DNA of 64,000 bases from Lacticaseibacillus pantheris DSM 15945 = JCM 12539 = NBRC 106106 (GCF_001311175.1 NZ_BBAI01000010.1:1-64000); one strand, 5' to 3'. Numbered from the stretch's first letter, positions 1 through 9,219 are shown. Translations and numbers: made by a program. Notes: generated by a model from the sequence alone, not told the origin.

Positions 1-1170
1 CGGGCGAAGTCACCTACGGCGCCTGGGTTGCGGACGGTAGCGATACCTTCCCAGCCTTGGATAGTCCAACAGTGACGGATTACACGCCAGACCAGGTCAC
101 GGTGCCAAGCTTTAAGGATGACACGGCAGCCGATGTGGCTTAGTCGTTTACTACTACCCAACTGATCAAACGGTAACGCCAGGGAATCCAAAGAATCCGG
201 ACACACCAGTTGACCCGAAAAACCCCGACGGGCCAAAGTACCCCGCAGGGGTGGACCAGGACAGCCTGAACCGGACGGCCACGGAAACTGTGCGTTATGT
301 GGACCAGAATGGCCAAACGGTGGCTACCAGCAGTCGGCAGACAATTCACTTTGTACGGACGGCAACGGTTGATATTAGTACCGCAACGCCAACCGTACGT
401 TACGGAGCGTGGACACCGGCGACTGGCGATGGCACCTTTGCATCGGTTGCTAGTCCAACTGTTAAGGGGCTGACACCTGACCGGTCAGCAACCGGTGTTA
501 TGGCTGATGCAGGACCGTTCCCAATCAGCCTGGTTGTGACTTACTTTCCAACCGTTCAGAATATTGACCTGACGAACACCAAGACAACCGGTGACCTGCT
601 CAATCCGGATAACCCAGACAGTCCGCGCTATCCAGGCGGTTTGACCGCTGGTGATTTGCAAATGACTGCGACCCGGACGGTGCACTTCGTTGATGGCTTC
701 GGGCGGACGGTTGCGCCCGACGCGGTGGAAAGCATCCACTACGAACGGACGGCCAAAGTCGACTTTACGAACCCCGACAACCCACAAGTGACGTACGGAG
801 CTTGGATTGCGGTTGGTACCAACGGCTTTGCAGCTGTCGGTGTACCTACTATTGCCGGGATGACACCTGACCGTACCATCGTGGAGGCCATGACGTTTAG
901 CAAGCTGCCAGTGATATGTCCGTGACGGTGGTTTACCACACGACGCCGCGGCACGTACTACCACAGACAGGCGGCAGTGTGGCCACGACGACGGCACGGA
1001 GCTTGCCACAAACTGGCGGTACAACTACACCTGCACCAACTAAGGCTGCGCGCTCGTTACCACAAACCGGTGACGACCACGAGTCTGCGGCTTCGTGGAT
1101 TGGTCTGACCGTTCTGGGCATGTTGCTCGGACTGGTTGGTTACAAGAAACGCCGCGACGACGAAGATTAG
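1..1170 (+). CDS. C-terminal part of LPXTG cell-wall-anchored mucus-binding-repeat surface protein (5' end outside window, frameshifted)
   Basis: Secreted adhesin fragment attached to peptidoglycan by sortase. Three related repeat units of about 100 residues are visible (about 1-140, 250-560 and 655-945). Each has a TVRYVD-like strand, a TYGAW motif and a TPDR/TPDQ motif, as in the MucBP/Muc_B2 repeats of lactobacillar mucus-binding proteins. Pro/Asn/Asp-rich linkers (NPDNPDSPRYPGG) separate them. The C-terminus has three LPQTG motifs, then a hydrophobic segment and the basic tail KKRRDDED. Reading frame changes near 140 and near 915 restore continuous repeat homology, so I treat them as indel errors. 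The N-terminus and signal peptide lie upstream of the window. The family assignment is firm; the ligand is unknown. Confidence 0.85.
958..1071 (+). other. Three consecutive LPQTG sorting motifs
   Basis: LPQTG is encoded in the same frame at 958-972, 1003-1017 and 1057-1071, separated by Thr/Ala-rich linkers. Only the last copy has the normal context: it precedes the membrane segment ending in GLVGYKKRRDDED. The first two look like duplicated sorting-signal spacers. Confidence 0.85.
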
Positions 1171-1254
1171 TCGTTTACTCCACACAAATAGCGTCGTTGT
1201 TAGTTACCCATTGGGGGCGACTAGCAGCGGCGCCTTTGCGTTACTTACGACTAG

Positions 1255-1281
1255 TTTACGCACCCATGCTAATGCTACAAT
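1255..1281 (+). promoter_or_regulatory. Promoter with extended -10 for the oxidoreductase gene
   Basis: TTTACG (1255-1260) and TACAAT (1276-1281) are 15 bases apart. A TG precedes the -10 by one base (1273-1274), which can compensate for the short spacer. The start codon follows at 1313. Confidence 0.5.
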
Positions 1282-1312
1282 GTGCATAGTGTTTTTATAA
1301 CAGGGGGTTGTT

Positions 1313-1978
1313 ATGCGTACTTTAATCATCGTGAGTCATCCGGACATTGCGGCCAGCAGCACGCAGAGCTTCCTGGCCGCCACTGCCGCACTGGAGTCTG
1401 ACAACGAGTTGGTGGCCCTTGACGAGCTGCCCGCTGCTGGCCGTCACGAGCTCTGGGACAAAGTTGTGACGGCGGACCGCATCATCCTGCAGTTTCCGCT
1501 CTACTGGTATAGCGCGCCTGCTAGCTTATGGGCGTGGCTCGATGAGGAGTGGACCGACCGTCACGTCAGTGTTGGGCGTGATGCAACCTTGAGCGGCAAG
1601 GATCTGGCGTTGGTTGTGACAACTGGTCACCCCGATGCGGCGTTTCGTGTCGGTGGTCTGGAAAAGGTCTCACTAGATGAACTGATGGCACCATTCTGGG
1701 CGTTAGCACGCAAAGCCGGCATGGTGGTCGTGCCGGCGGTGTACATCAACGACTTTGCACACCAGGACGACCAGGAACGTACGCAGACGTATATTCGTTA
1801 CCGGCAATTGCTCAGTATGCGTCACCCCGGGGCACCCGAGGAAATGGCCGCGTGGTTCGCGCAACGAGCAGCGGCCCTGGGCGACGAACTAATCGCTACT
1901 GAGCTGACGGATCGCGACGATGACTTGGGGCAACTACGTGGTGTGGTCGGGGATTTACGACGGGGGAGTGATGACTGA
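1313..1978 (+). CDS. NAD(P)H-dependent flavodoxin-fold oxidoreductase (KefF/MdaB-like)
   Basis: Cytoplasmic flavoprotein of the flavodoxin_2 family, which reduces quinones or related electrophiles with NAD(P)H. The N-terminus TLIIVSHPDI forms the first strand and flavin phosphate loop. FPLYWYSAPASLWAWLDE (about residues 62-80) is the family hallmark of the FMN-binding region, and VVTTGHP lies in the later isoalloxazine-contact region. At 221 residues it is close to family length (190-210). It starts at ATG 1313 behind AGGGGGT and overlaps the next gene in a TGATG junction. The physiological substrate cannot be told from sequence; a glutathione-regulated potassium-efflux accessory role is not supported because no kef gene is adjacent. 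Confidence 0.85.
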   Translation: MRTLIIVSHPDIAASSTQSFLAATAALESDNELVALDELPAAGRHELWDKVVTADRIILQFPLYWYSAPASLWAWLDEEWTDRHVSVGRDATLSGKDLALVVTTGHPDAAFRVGGLEKVSLDELMAPFWALARKAGMVVVPAVYINDFAHQDDQERTQTYIRYRQLLSMRHPGAPEEMAAWFAQRAAALGDELIATELTDRDDDLGQLRGVVGDLRRGSDD

Positions 1979-2181
1979 TGGACGATGTCGAGAATCAAGC
2001 ACAGGCGGAGCGGACGACCTGGTTGTTGACGCGGGTCCGGACCAACCAGCAACAGGCGTCAAAGTATCAGGAGCAGCTGTTTTGGGCCGCCTGTGCCGAT
2101 TTTGTCCGCCAACAGGACCACGAGTTGACGGTTGCGCATGGCGAGGTTGATGGGCGGACCTGGGATCACGAACAGTGGTAA
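1978..2181 (+). CDS. Small conserved-looking hypothetical protein, 67 aa
   Basis: I do not recognise it. It is a charged soluble 67-residue polypeptide, rich in Gln, Glu and Asp, with a predicted helical centre and several tryptophans, and no membrane segment or metal motif. The ATG at 1978 overlaps the TGA of the oxidoreductase, so the two are translationally coupled and probably co-transcribed. The coupling and the absence of another good reading frame support it being real. Confidence 0.55.
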   Translation: MDDVENQAQAERTTWLLTRVRTNQQQASKYQEQLFWAACADFVRQQDHELTVAHGEVDGRTWDHEQW

Positions 2182-2218
2182 ACTAAAAAAAACAGATTTG
2201 TATTGATGGAGGTTGTTT

Positions 2219-2737
2219 ATGCAAAACAATTCACGGTGGGTCGGAATCGGCCCGAACATGGGCGTCGCGGTAGTTATGCTCGTGCTGGGAGTGGTCATTG
2301 CGGCCGCGCCCAAGCTGGTATTTAACAGTAGCGTGGCGATTATTGGTCTACTGCTGCTGATTCTGGGTATCTACCAGCTTATCATGGCGATTCGCCACCG
2401 GGGCGGAAGCCTGTACGGTGGGATTGTTTTGATTGTACTGTCGTTACTGGCAGAGGGGTTAGCGACTATTATCATTAGCATGTTACCCTTTTTCCTCGGC
2501 GTTATGCTGGTACTGTTTGGGGTGAACAAAATTCGCAACGCTACGGCTGACCGGGAATACGTGAACGTGCCGGCCTGGCCATCCGTTGTGTACGGCGTGT
2601 TGACCATCATTGCGGGAGCCGTGTTACTGTTCAATCCGTTTGGTACGGCGATGGTCGCCTTCCGTATCTTTGGTGGCTACCTCGTGGTGATGGCCATCCT
2701 GGAATGTGTGGATTGGTTCCGCCTGCGCCGCGGTTAA
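2219..2737 (+). CDS. DUF308/HdeD-like multi-pass membrane protein
   Basis: An integral membrane protein of 172 residues with about six hydrophobic segments in pairs, matching the DUF308 family that includes E. coli HdeD. Short basic loops (IRHRGG, KIRNATADRE) separate the pairs. The ATG at 2219 is chosen because GGAGG at 2208-2212 gives a 6-base spacing; an in-frame TTG at 2213 overlaps that site. The family is often tied to acid or envelope stress, but nothing here proves that role. A strong terminator follows at 2749. Confidence 0.75.
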   Translation: MQNNSRWVGIGPNMGVAVVMLVLGVVIAAAPKLVFNSSVAIIGLLLLILGIYQLIMAIRHRGGSLYGGIVLIVLSLLAEGLATIIISMLPFFLGVMLVLFGVNKIRNATADREYVNVPAWPSVVYGVLTIIAGAVLLFNPFGTAMVAFRIFGGYLVVMAILECVDWFRLRRG

Positions 2738-2748
2738 ATAGTGACACA

Positions 2749-2781
2749 AAATGCCCGCTACGGTTGATGTAGCGGGCATTT
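2749..2781. terminator. Bidirectional Rho-independent terminator
   Basis: Perfect 13-base arms (2749-2761 and 2769-2781) with a GC-rich core GCCCGCTAC and A/T ends on both sides, between the convergent DUF308 and C39 genes. Confidence 0.85.
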
Positions 2782-2785
2782 ATTT

Positions 2786-3529
2786 CTACTTATCCTGATT
2801 AATATAGATGGCCTGTTGCCCCATCTGCTTGTAGGCGGCCGCAAAGTCGTCCCAGTCTACGGCCTCGTTTTTCTGGCCGTACGGATTGTTGATGTAAATC
2901 AGTCGCTTGGCTTTGTTGTAGCCAGTAATCACGACGCTGTGCTGGGAGTAGGTCACCTTAATGTCACCTTGTGGCGTCGACCACTCTTCAAAGTCCTCAA
3001 CCTTAGCAAAGGTGGCGGTGGTAATGGTCCACACCGGGTGGCCGGATGAGAGCGCGCGGATGACGGCACTAAAGTTACTGCCAGAAATGTCGGTGACGTT
3101 GCCGATGTAGTGCTTGGCTAACTTACGGATGGGCCCGTGGTAAACGCCCAGCCCCGGTGTATCACCGCTGACCGAACCCACAAATCCAACGTTTGGATTG
3201 CCGTGATCGCCGTCGTCGTACGTGAGCGGCACCGTCTTGATCGCGTCCGCCAGGTCGTTTTTAGACACGTCTTTACCGTAGTACTGTAGCAGCATGGCTA
3301 GCGAGGTGACTTCGCAGCCGTTGTACAACGCTGGAGACGACATTTGGTCAATCAACGGGACGTTGTACTTGACGTGACCCTTCACCGGAGCGTTCTGTTG
3401 CGTTGCCTGGTTTTCCCGATTGGTATTGTTTTGCGCAGTGTTGTCTTGTTGCTGGCGATAGAAAAGTAGCCCCGCCACGGCTAGTAACGTGATGATTAAC
3501 GTCACCATCAAACGTACGGGATGTTTCAT
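2786..3529 (-). CDS. Membrane-anchored or secreted C39-family peptidase-like protein (catalytic residues present)
   Basis: 247 residues. An N-terminal hydrophobic helix (about residues 8-25) acts as signal anchor, followed by a Gln/Asn-rich linker and a Peptidase_C39_2-type domain. The putative catalytic Cys is in YNGCEVTS, the His in YSQHSVVITGY and the third polar residue in NNPYG. The GNPNVGFVGS motif is shared with the neighbour. The family contains extracytoplasmic thiol peptidases and related hydrolases of Gram-positives; the substrate is unknown. It lies 117 bases downstream of its divergent paralogue on the same strand. Domain assignment is good, the exact activity is not. Confidence 0.8.
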   Translation of the reverse strand: MKHPVRLMVTLIITLLAVAGLLFYRQQQDNTAQNNTNRENQATQQNAPVKGHVKYNVPLIDQMSSPALYNGCEVTSLAMLLQYYGKDVSKNDLADAIKTVPLTYDDGDHGNPNVGFVGSVSGDTPGLGVYHGPIRKLAKHYIGNVTDISGSNFSAVIRALSSGHPVWTITTATFAKVEDFEEWSTPQGDIKVTYSQHSVVITGYNKAKRLIYINNPYGQKNEAVDWDDFAAAYKQMGQQAIYINQDK

Positions 3530-3571
3530 TGAATTGCCTCGTTCTTAATGAGATAGGTTCAACGTTAACAC

Positions 3572-3602
3572 AAAAACGTCCCACAATTGCATATGGGGCG
3601 TT
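3572..3602 (-). terminator. Terminator of the second C39-like gene
   Basis: On the minus strand AACGCCCC pairs with GGGACGTT and is followed by a T-run. It lies just past the stop of the gene at 3647-4347. Confidence 0.65.
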
Positions 3603-3646
3603 AGATTCACACTATTTTCATAATTAGTTACTTTCGTTAACCATTG

Positions 3647-4347
3647 CTACTTGATGTAAATCGCCTGTTGGCCCATCTGGTTATAGGCGGCCTGGAACTT
3701 GTCCCAGTTGACGGCTTTGTTTTTGTGACCATACGGATCGTTGACGTAGATAAGCTTCTGGGCGCGGTCGTACCCCGTGATGACGACCCCGTTCATTGAG
3801 TAGGTGATTTTGATGCGGCCCTGCGGCGTATCCCACCGCTGCCAATCATGGACGGGGGCAAAGGTGGTGGTGGTAATCGTCCACACTGGATGTCCCGTCG
3901 CCAGAATCCGCACGATTTGGTCAAAACTACTCCCTGAAACGTCACTGGCGTGATTCGTGTAGTGGTGCGCCAGCCGGATCATCGGTTGGTGGTAGGCGCC
4001 TAAACCGTAACTTTCTCCGGTGACTGAGCCGACGAAGCCCACGTTCGGGTTGCCGTGCTCGCCGTCTGGAAAGGTCCACGGCACGCGTGGTAGGTTCGCA
4101 GATAAGTTATTCTTGGTCTCGTGGTACCCATAATACTGTAGCAGCATTGCCATCGCGGTGACTTCACTACCATTGCCCAGTGCTGGCGGTGTGTCTTTGC
4201 GCAATAAGGTACATCAAGTTGCACGTGCTCCTGCACGGGCACAATGCCAGCGTTTAGCAGCCGCTGGTAGACATCCAGTTTGTACGCCCCGAATACAGCC
4301 AGAATAACGACCCCGAGGACGATTAGGCCGTTTAAAATCTTCTTCAT
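3647..4347 (-). CDS. C39-like paralogue with both catalytic residues substituted (frameshifted near 4205)
   Basis: Tandem paralogue of the gene at 2786-3529, about 233 residues once the frame change near 4205 is repaired. The N-terminal signal anchor MKKILNGLIVLGVVILAVFG is followed by the same domain, with GNPNVGFVGS, HPVWTITTTTF and NDPYG retained. The active-site Cys is replaced by Ser (GNGSEVTAM; codon AGT on the minus strand, plus-strand 4166-4168). The His is replaced by Asn (YSMNGVVITGY; codon at 3791-3793). Two independent losses at the two essential positions are hard to ascribe to read error. It is probably a non-catalytic binding protein or a modulator of its intact neighbour, but this is inference. 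Confidence 0.75.
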
Positions 4348-4488
4348 TGGGTTCCGCTCCCCGTCCCTTACGTTTTCCTACCGTCAAGGTAACGCATCTG
4401 GGCGCGTTCTGCAGGGGGTCCGTCGGCAAAATTATAAACTCTTTATAATTTAACGATTATCAAAAGTTTAGCGGGAATAAAGAGGGTT

Positions 4489-4595
4489 GACCACAGTGTG
4501 GTTAGCTCCCAAGCACTAACGTAATAAGGACGATATTCCCGAACTTAGGAATATCGTCCTTATTACGTTAGGTACAGGAAGTTGCATTGTGGTCC
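4489..4595. repeat. Palindromic repeat family D, copy 1
   Basis: A 107-base element with imperfect terminal inverted repeats (GACCACAGTGTGG at the left, TTGCATTGTGGTCC at the right). A perfect inner hairpin has 23-base arms at 4517-4539 and 4548-4570 with an 8-base loop. A second copy lies at 35731-35838. Ends and the CGATATTCC core are conserved, while part of the stem differs in a paired way. Confidence 0.8.
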
Positions 4596-4611
4596 ACGGT
4601 TGTTGGTCGGC

Positions 4612-5790
4612 TTATTCATCAACCGTGTGACTACGGGTCCAAGTACGGTTGATGAATGCGTGCACACCCGCTACGAGCACAATGATGATGGTTGCGGCCA
4701 TGAAGAGAATTCGGTACGAACTGCCGTCAATAATCAGGGCACCAACGAGTGGTCCCAGAGCACGACCACTAGCAGCACACCCCTGGACGAAGCTTGGTAG
4801 CGACCCTTTTGCGATTCGGGTGCAAAGCGGTCAACGTACGTCGAAATGGCGGGGAGTGCCGTGATTTCGCCCAGCGTCAGGATGGCCATGGAGGCGATAA
4901 AGATACTGTAGTGGTGCGCCACAATCAGTAGTGGGAAACTCACAGCGAGTAGGGCGATGCCACTGTAGATGCGTCCGTTGAGGTGTTTGGATAGCCAGTC
5001 GTCAAAGAACGTGAGGACGGGTTGGAAGGTGACGATGATGACGGCGTTAATGGTCCAGAGAAAACTGTAGTCGCGGACTTTGAGCCCCATACCGAGCATG
5101 TAGGCGGAGATGTTGCTGTTCCACTGTTCGTAGAAAACCCACACAATAATGAGAGTAATTAAAACGGTAATGACGGGCATGGCGAAGTGCACGCGCGACT
5201 TCGGTGCGTCACCGGGAACCGCGTGGCGGACTTGGGACCGACCGCGGTATTCGCCCAGCCAGATGGCAAATAACAATAGGTACATGGCGAAGGCTAGCGC
5301 GAAGACGATGGTGATACCCAGCGGCAGAACGAAGCCCACCGCCAAGGTCCCGAAGACCAGGCCGAGGTTGCTGGTGAAGTACAGCACGTTAAAAACATAG
5401 CTGGCCGGTCGGTTTTGAATCCGCGTAGCAAAGCCGTTGATGGCGGTCATCACGATACCGCTGCCGAACCCACTGATGACCAAAAAAAATAGGATAGGCT
5501 GGCCAGCCGTGGAACGGCACCAGCAACCCGGTGGCGGTACTAACCAGGATGACCCCAATCAGCATGGTGCGGTCTTCGCGCCACTTATCGAATAAGCGGC
5601 CACCGATGATGTTGCCCACCACCTGCGCCATTGAGTTGAAGAAAAGCACGATGCCGGCTGTCGTCAACGTTTCGCCCAGGTACTGGTGCATGTATATGGT
5701 GGTTAACGGCCATATAAAGCTGGCCCCCGTATTGGTAATTAGGTATCCGAGAAATAACCACTTGAGTTTGAGCTCACGTTGCGTTGACAC
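4612..5790 (-). CDS. MFS family transporter, probable drug exporter (two frameshifts)
   Basis: Proton-driven membrane exporter of about 393 residues and 12 predicted helices. The first third gives GYLITNTGASFIWPLTTIY and a loop motif GGRLFDKWREDR, equivalent to the DHA family motif A between helices 2 and 3. The frame changes near 5505 and near 4800, and after repair the protein continues to the C-terminus SHTVDE. The GTG at 5790 is preferred because GGGAG (minus strand, 5799-5803) gives 8-base spacing; an in-frame GTG at 5799 overlaps that site. The gene is monocistronic. The substrate is unknown; multidrug or peptide efflux is the usual role of such proteins in lactobacilli. Confidence 0.8.
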
Positions 5791-5799
5791 TACCGACAC

Positions 5800-6079
5800 T
5801 CCCTTTCGTTTCTTGCTCCGTAGGCTAGTATATATTTGCGTTTACGCCTTTGGCTAGCAAGATGAGCAAATGATGGGCAACATATGGGCACTTTGCTCAT
5901 TTCGCGCGGGTGCAAAGCCGTTGCCAGCAACCGTTGTTAGTGTTCACCAGTAATTTGTGGGTGCAAATTTTGGTTGGGGCGGGGTGCGGGCGACCCACTA
6001 CCCGCGTCTTAGTTATGGCACCGCGCATGCTCAAAAATTAGCTTTCCGGAAAAACCGCGTCGTTACGGGCAGTTTGGGC
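5800..6079. other. Intergenic region between divergent MFS and unknown operon
   Basis: No gene seen. It holds a possible -10 (TATACT, minus strand, 5826-5831) for the MFS gene and a loose inverted repeat around 5867-5900 (ATGAGCAAA and TTTGCTCAT). The remainder has no recognised structure. Confidence 0.4.
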
Positions 6080-6107
6080 TTGTCATCACGTCTAGATGCG
6101 GTAAAAT
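6080..6107 (+). promoter_or_regulatory. Promoter of the 6146-8103 operon
   Basis: TTGTCA (6080-6085) and TAAAAT (6102-6107) with a 16-base spacer, 38 bases upstream of the ATG. Confidence 0.6.
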
Positions 6108-6145
6108 GGTGTTATTAGAACAATAAGAATAATGGGGTATAAAAC

Positions 6146-7052
6146 ATGTCAGTAGAAACGAGCCTCAAATACCAACAGAATTTTTTTTGATCATTTTGCC
6201 TCGGCGTGGGCCGACCAATCAACGTTCCGTATCTACCAGGGCATTGATGATACCGCCGCTAACTTGCGACTGGATGCACACGACGTCCCAGGATACATAT
6301 TGGCGTACGACAAGCAGGCCGAACAGGAACTGATGGATTTTCTCCAAAGTGGCCTGGTAAGCTGGCTGCGTGAGCACGTACCGTTCTTTGACGTCACTGA
6401 TGATGGGCGGGTCTTCTTTGGTGACTGGTACCACCGCCGTCAGTTTGGCCGTCTGGATGTGATTAACCGCACCATTTTGCACCAGACGGATGAACAGCGG
6501 GCTATCATGCCACAGCTATCCAGCTTTGCGGACCACCAGGCGACCTACCTGGACGACCAATTGGAGGACATGCGGCGGCAGGTATACCAGAACGCCACGG
6601 ACCTTCACAACCAGTTGGAGATGCTGGAAGCGGACCAGGCGGGCGAAAGCGAGGCCAGCACCGGCGGCCGCGTTGCCAGCAATGCTGCTAGCAGTGGCGC
6701 TACGGGTAGCGGCCTACGGGGACTCTTGCGGAACTTCATTGATCCTGATGAAGACGGGGACGATGATGAACCGGCACCCGCACGCCCGGCCCGGCAGCCA
6801 CAACGTCGTGGCAATGGGTTGGATATCAACCGCGTGCGGCGTCAGTTTGATCAGGCCAAAGCCGAGGCTGACAAGGAATTTGACAGTCAAAAGCGGCAGT
6901 TACAGGTTGCTGCGGCGGTTACTAACTACGAGTACCAGGCGCTCACGAAGCAGTACGACACGGTTGCCGACTTTGCGAACGTCCTCACCAACATGCCGGA
7001 CGACTACATGCAGGCGCTGAAGGCACGGGAAGGGGGACGTCACGATGCTTAA
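6146..7052 (+). CDS. Unrecognised soluble protein, first gene of a two-gene operon (frameshift in T-run at 6181-6188)
   Basis: I do not recognise it. ATG 6146 begins MSVETSLKYQQN; a run of eight T then shifts the frame, and one T fewer joins it to FFDHFASAWADQSTF and onward to the stop at 7050. The reconstructed protein is about 301 residues. It has an N-terminal globular part (about 1-150), a Ser/Gly/Ala-rich linker with an acidic stretch DEDGDDDEPAPARPARQPQ (about 190-220) and a C-terminal Lys/Gln/Glu-rich helical part that is probably coiled coil. There is no signal peptide or membrane segment. The last eight bases overlap the next gene, so the two are coupled. Confidence 0.6.
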
Positions 7053-8103
7053 TCTCAACGACAAAGAAACACTTGATATCATTACGACCCAGATGGAGGC
7101 CGCCACTGCGCGGACACGGACCACGCTCAAGTACGAGGAACGGGTCAACCAGTTCTCTAGTAGCCCGGTCTGGTCTGCTAACGATACGGCGCATACGAAC
7201 CTCATCCACGAATTCACGGAGTTACTAGCTAACAAGCTGGTCCAGTCCTTTAACGCGACCCAGGGCCTGCACGAAACCGACTTTATGGACCGTTTCTGGT
7301 TGCAAAGTACCGCAACGGACTCCGAACATTCAACCATTACGGCGTTCTTGGCCAGTGACGGTGATAACCACGAGCTGATGAGCATTATTGACCCGCTCAG
7401 CACCGATGGCTATATGGTCGCCACTAACCTGCCGACTTTGCTGCAGATTACGGCCCAGGATGGCCCCCAGATTGACTATAGCGAATCCGAAATGAAGGCC
7501 CTGAGTGCGTTGACTAAGGCGTTGTACGCGACGGGATACCAGTTCCGTAGTGTGGATGAAACCGTGCTGCAGCCGGTTGCGGGCCTGACCTTTGGCACCA
7601 AGTTTGATAACGACAAGCCGCTGACTAATAGTGCCACCATCACGGAGCCCGGCAATGTTCGTCTCTTTGTGGAAACGGACGATCCGGTTGCGAGCTTCCA
7701 CGTTTATGACGATGAGGGCCACGACTGGATGGACCTCGGTGCGGCGTCGGAACCTGGTGACGGGTTGGCGTGGGAATCGACGACCATTCCGGATGAGTTG
7801 GTGGGGAGTAATTTGACCCTATCCGTTAACGTGCACAGCGACCAGAACGTCCCGGCGCTGGACGAGCTGTTTGTGACGGCGGCGAACAACGCCATCCTCA
7901 TGCGGGAAACAACGCGTGAGGGCCAGTACGTGCTAGCGCTGCCGGACCACAACGATTTGACCGTGACGGTTGATGCCGAGCAGGGTAACATTTCGTTGGG
8001 CTACCCGGACGCGACGGTACAGGTCGTTGAGCTGGTTCACAACTACGCGTTCTTGGGCACGTGGTTACGGGGAGTGCTACCAAAGCGGCCAGCTTTTAAC
8101 TAA
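7045..8103 (+). CDS. Unrecognised soluble protein, second gene of the operon, 352 aa
   Basis: I do not recognise the family. The protein is acidic and Asp/Thr-rich with no signal peptide or transmembrane helix. The first 130 residues look helical. The rest alternates short hydrophobic strands with VETDDPVASFHVYDDEG and similar stretches, suggesting one or two beta-sandwich modules. The C-terminus LRGVLPKRPAFN is basic. The start at 7045 lies inside the last codons of the upstream gene (ATGCTTAA). Tight coupling suggests that the two products interact. Confidence 0.6.
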   Translation: MLNLNDKETLDIITTQMEAATARTRTTLKYEERVNQFSSSPVWSANDTAHTNLIHEFTELLANKLVQSFNATQGLHETDFMDRFWLQSTATDSEHSTITAFLASDGDNHELMSIIDPLSTDGYMVATNLPTLLQITAQDGPQIDYSESEMKALSALTKALYATGYQFRSVDETVLQPVAGLTFGTKFDNDKPLTNSATITEPGNVRLFVETDDPVASFHVYDDEGHDWMDLGAASEPGDGLAWESTTIPDELVGSNLTLSVNVHSDQNVPALDELFVTAANNAILMRETTREGQYVLALPDHNDLTVTVDAEQGNISLGYPDATVQVVELVHNYAFLGTWLRGVLPKRPAFN

Positions 8104-8172
8104 TAACGAATATTAATGGTAGCGTGAGTGGATTTCATGCAGAATGACACGAACATGACTATCTTTTCATGG

Positions 8173-8210
8173 CAGGACGGGGTATTATCTACGTGAGTCC
8201 TGCTTTTTTT
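8173..8210 (+). terminator. Terminator of the unknown operon
   Basis: CAGGAC (8173-8178) pairs with GTCCTG (8197-8202), followed by seven T. Confidence 0.6.
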
Positions 8211-8216
8211 GATACC

Positions 8217-8329
8217 AGAGCGGAGCAAGGCGGTTAGAAAGCGGAGTGTAACGTGCTCGCACCGAAAGGCCCGGGTTTGGCCTTTTGGTGGGAGCGGGTT
8301 ACATGCAGCTTTCTGCCTTGGGGAGCTCG
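8217..8329 (+). repeat. Long-hairpin repeat family A, full copy
   Basis: It shows the family pattern: GGAGC box, arm AAGGC-GGTT-AGAAAGC, variable arm, loop GAAAGGCCCGGGTTTGGCC, complementary variable arm, GCTTTCTGCCTT and a GGAGCTCG end. The GGTT bulge in the left arm recurs in other copies. It sits between a terminator and the kinase gene. Confidence 0.85.
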
Positions 8330-8391
8330 ACGATCAAAGCACCATCTTTTCAGTAACAATATTTCAGTTAATTTTGAGGAGGCTGCACTAG

Positions 8392-9204
8392 ATGGCAAAT
8401 GAGTACCCACAGGTAATGGTAATTGGTGGTTCCGATAGTGACGGTTCCGCCGGAATTGAAGCGGATTTGCACAGCTTCTTCATGCGCGGTGTGTACGGCA
8501 CAGTTGTACTGACCGCCGCGGTGGCAGGCAATTCGTACGGTATTCACGATAGTGTGACAATGCCGCTACCATTTATTAGTACTGAATTTAAGGTGTTGGC
8601 CGATGACTTGCACGTCCGGGCCGCCAAAACGGGGATGCTGGCTGATGCCGATTTAATTAATACGGTCGCCGACAACTGGGAAAAGTATGATTTTGGCCAG
8701 CTGGTGTTGGATCCCGTCATTGTTACAAAGCACGGTAACCTGCTGTTGGAGGCTGACGCATTCGAAACGCTGAAGTCCCGGTTGATCCCGCTGGCCGACG
8801 TCATGACCCCTAACTTCTATGAGGCTGAACATTTGGTTGGCCGCAAGCTAACCAGTAAGGCTGAAATTGAACAGGCTGCACACGAACTGCAGGCGATGGG
8901 CGCCAAGAACGTGCTGCTCAAAGGTGAGCGGGTCGGCGGTGACCAAACCACGGTGGACGACTTTGTTCTGCTCGAAGACGGCAAGTCATTCTGGCTACCG
9001 GCCGAGTTCTTTGACACCGACCGGCGTAACGGTACCGGCGACACCGTCAGTGCTGTTATTGCGGCCGAGTTGGCGAAGGGCACGGACGTAGAAAGCGCTA
9101 TTCGGATTGCCCGCGCGTTCGTCACTAACGCAATCGGTCATGAGATTGCTGTGGGACACAAGTTTGGTCCGATTAACCACTGGGCTAACGATCCCGCATT
9201 TTAA
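8392..9204 (+). CDS. Hydroxymethylpyrimidine/pyridoxal kinase (ThiD/PdxK-like)
   Basis: Cytoplasmic PfkB/ribokinase-fold kinase of 270 residues that phosphorylates hydroxymethylpyrimidine (phosphate) or pyridoxal. The N-terminus VMVIGGSDSDGSAGIEADL carries the glycine-rich substrate loop typical of ThiD. KTGMLADADLI and VLDPVIVTKHGN are conserved ThiD segments, and NGTGDTVSA (about 215-223) holds the GTGD anion hole and catalytic Asp. The ATG at 8392 follows GAGGAGG. No other thi or pdx gene is nearby, so a vitamin-salvage role is likely. Sequence alone does not separate the HMP-kinase from the pyridoxal-kinase activity. Confidence 0.85.
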   Translation: MANEYPQVMVIGGSDSDGSAGIEADLHSFFMRGVYGTVVLTAAVAGNSYGIHDSVTMPLPFISTEFKVLADDLHVRAAKTGMLADADLINTVADNWEKYDFGQLVLDPVIVTKHGNLLLEADAFETLKSRLIPLADVMTPNFYEAEHLVGRKLTSKAEIEQAAHELQAMGAKNVLLKGERVGGDQTTVDDFVLLEDGKSFWLPAEFFDTDRRNGTGDTVSAVIAAELAKGTDVESAIRIARAFVTNAIGHEIAVGHKFGPINHWANDPAF

Positions 9205-9219
9205 AACAAACAAAGAGTG

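Noticed and set aside
485-1024. Minus-strand open frame antisense to the surface protein
   Set aside because: It is a shadow of the GC-rich repeats: no ribosome site, no recognisable protein, and it crosses two repeat boundaries.
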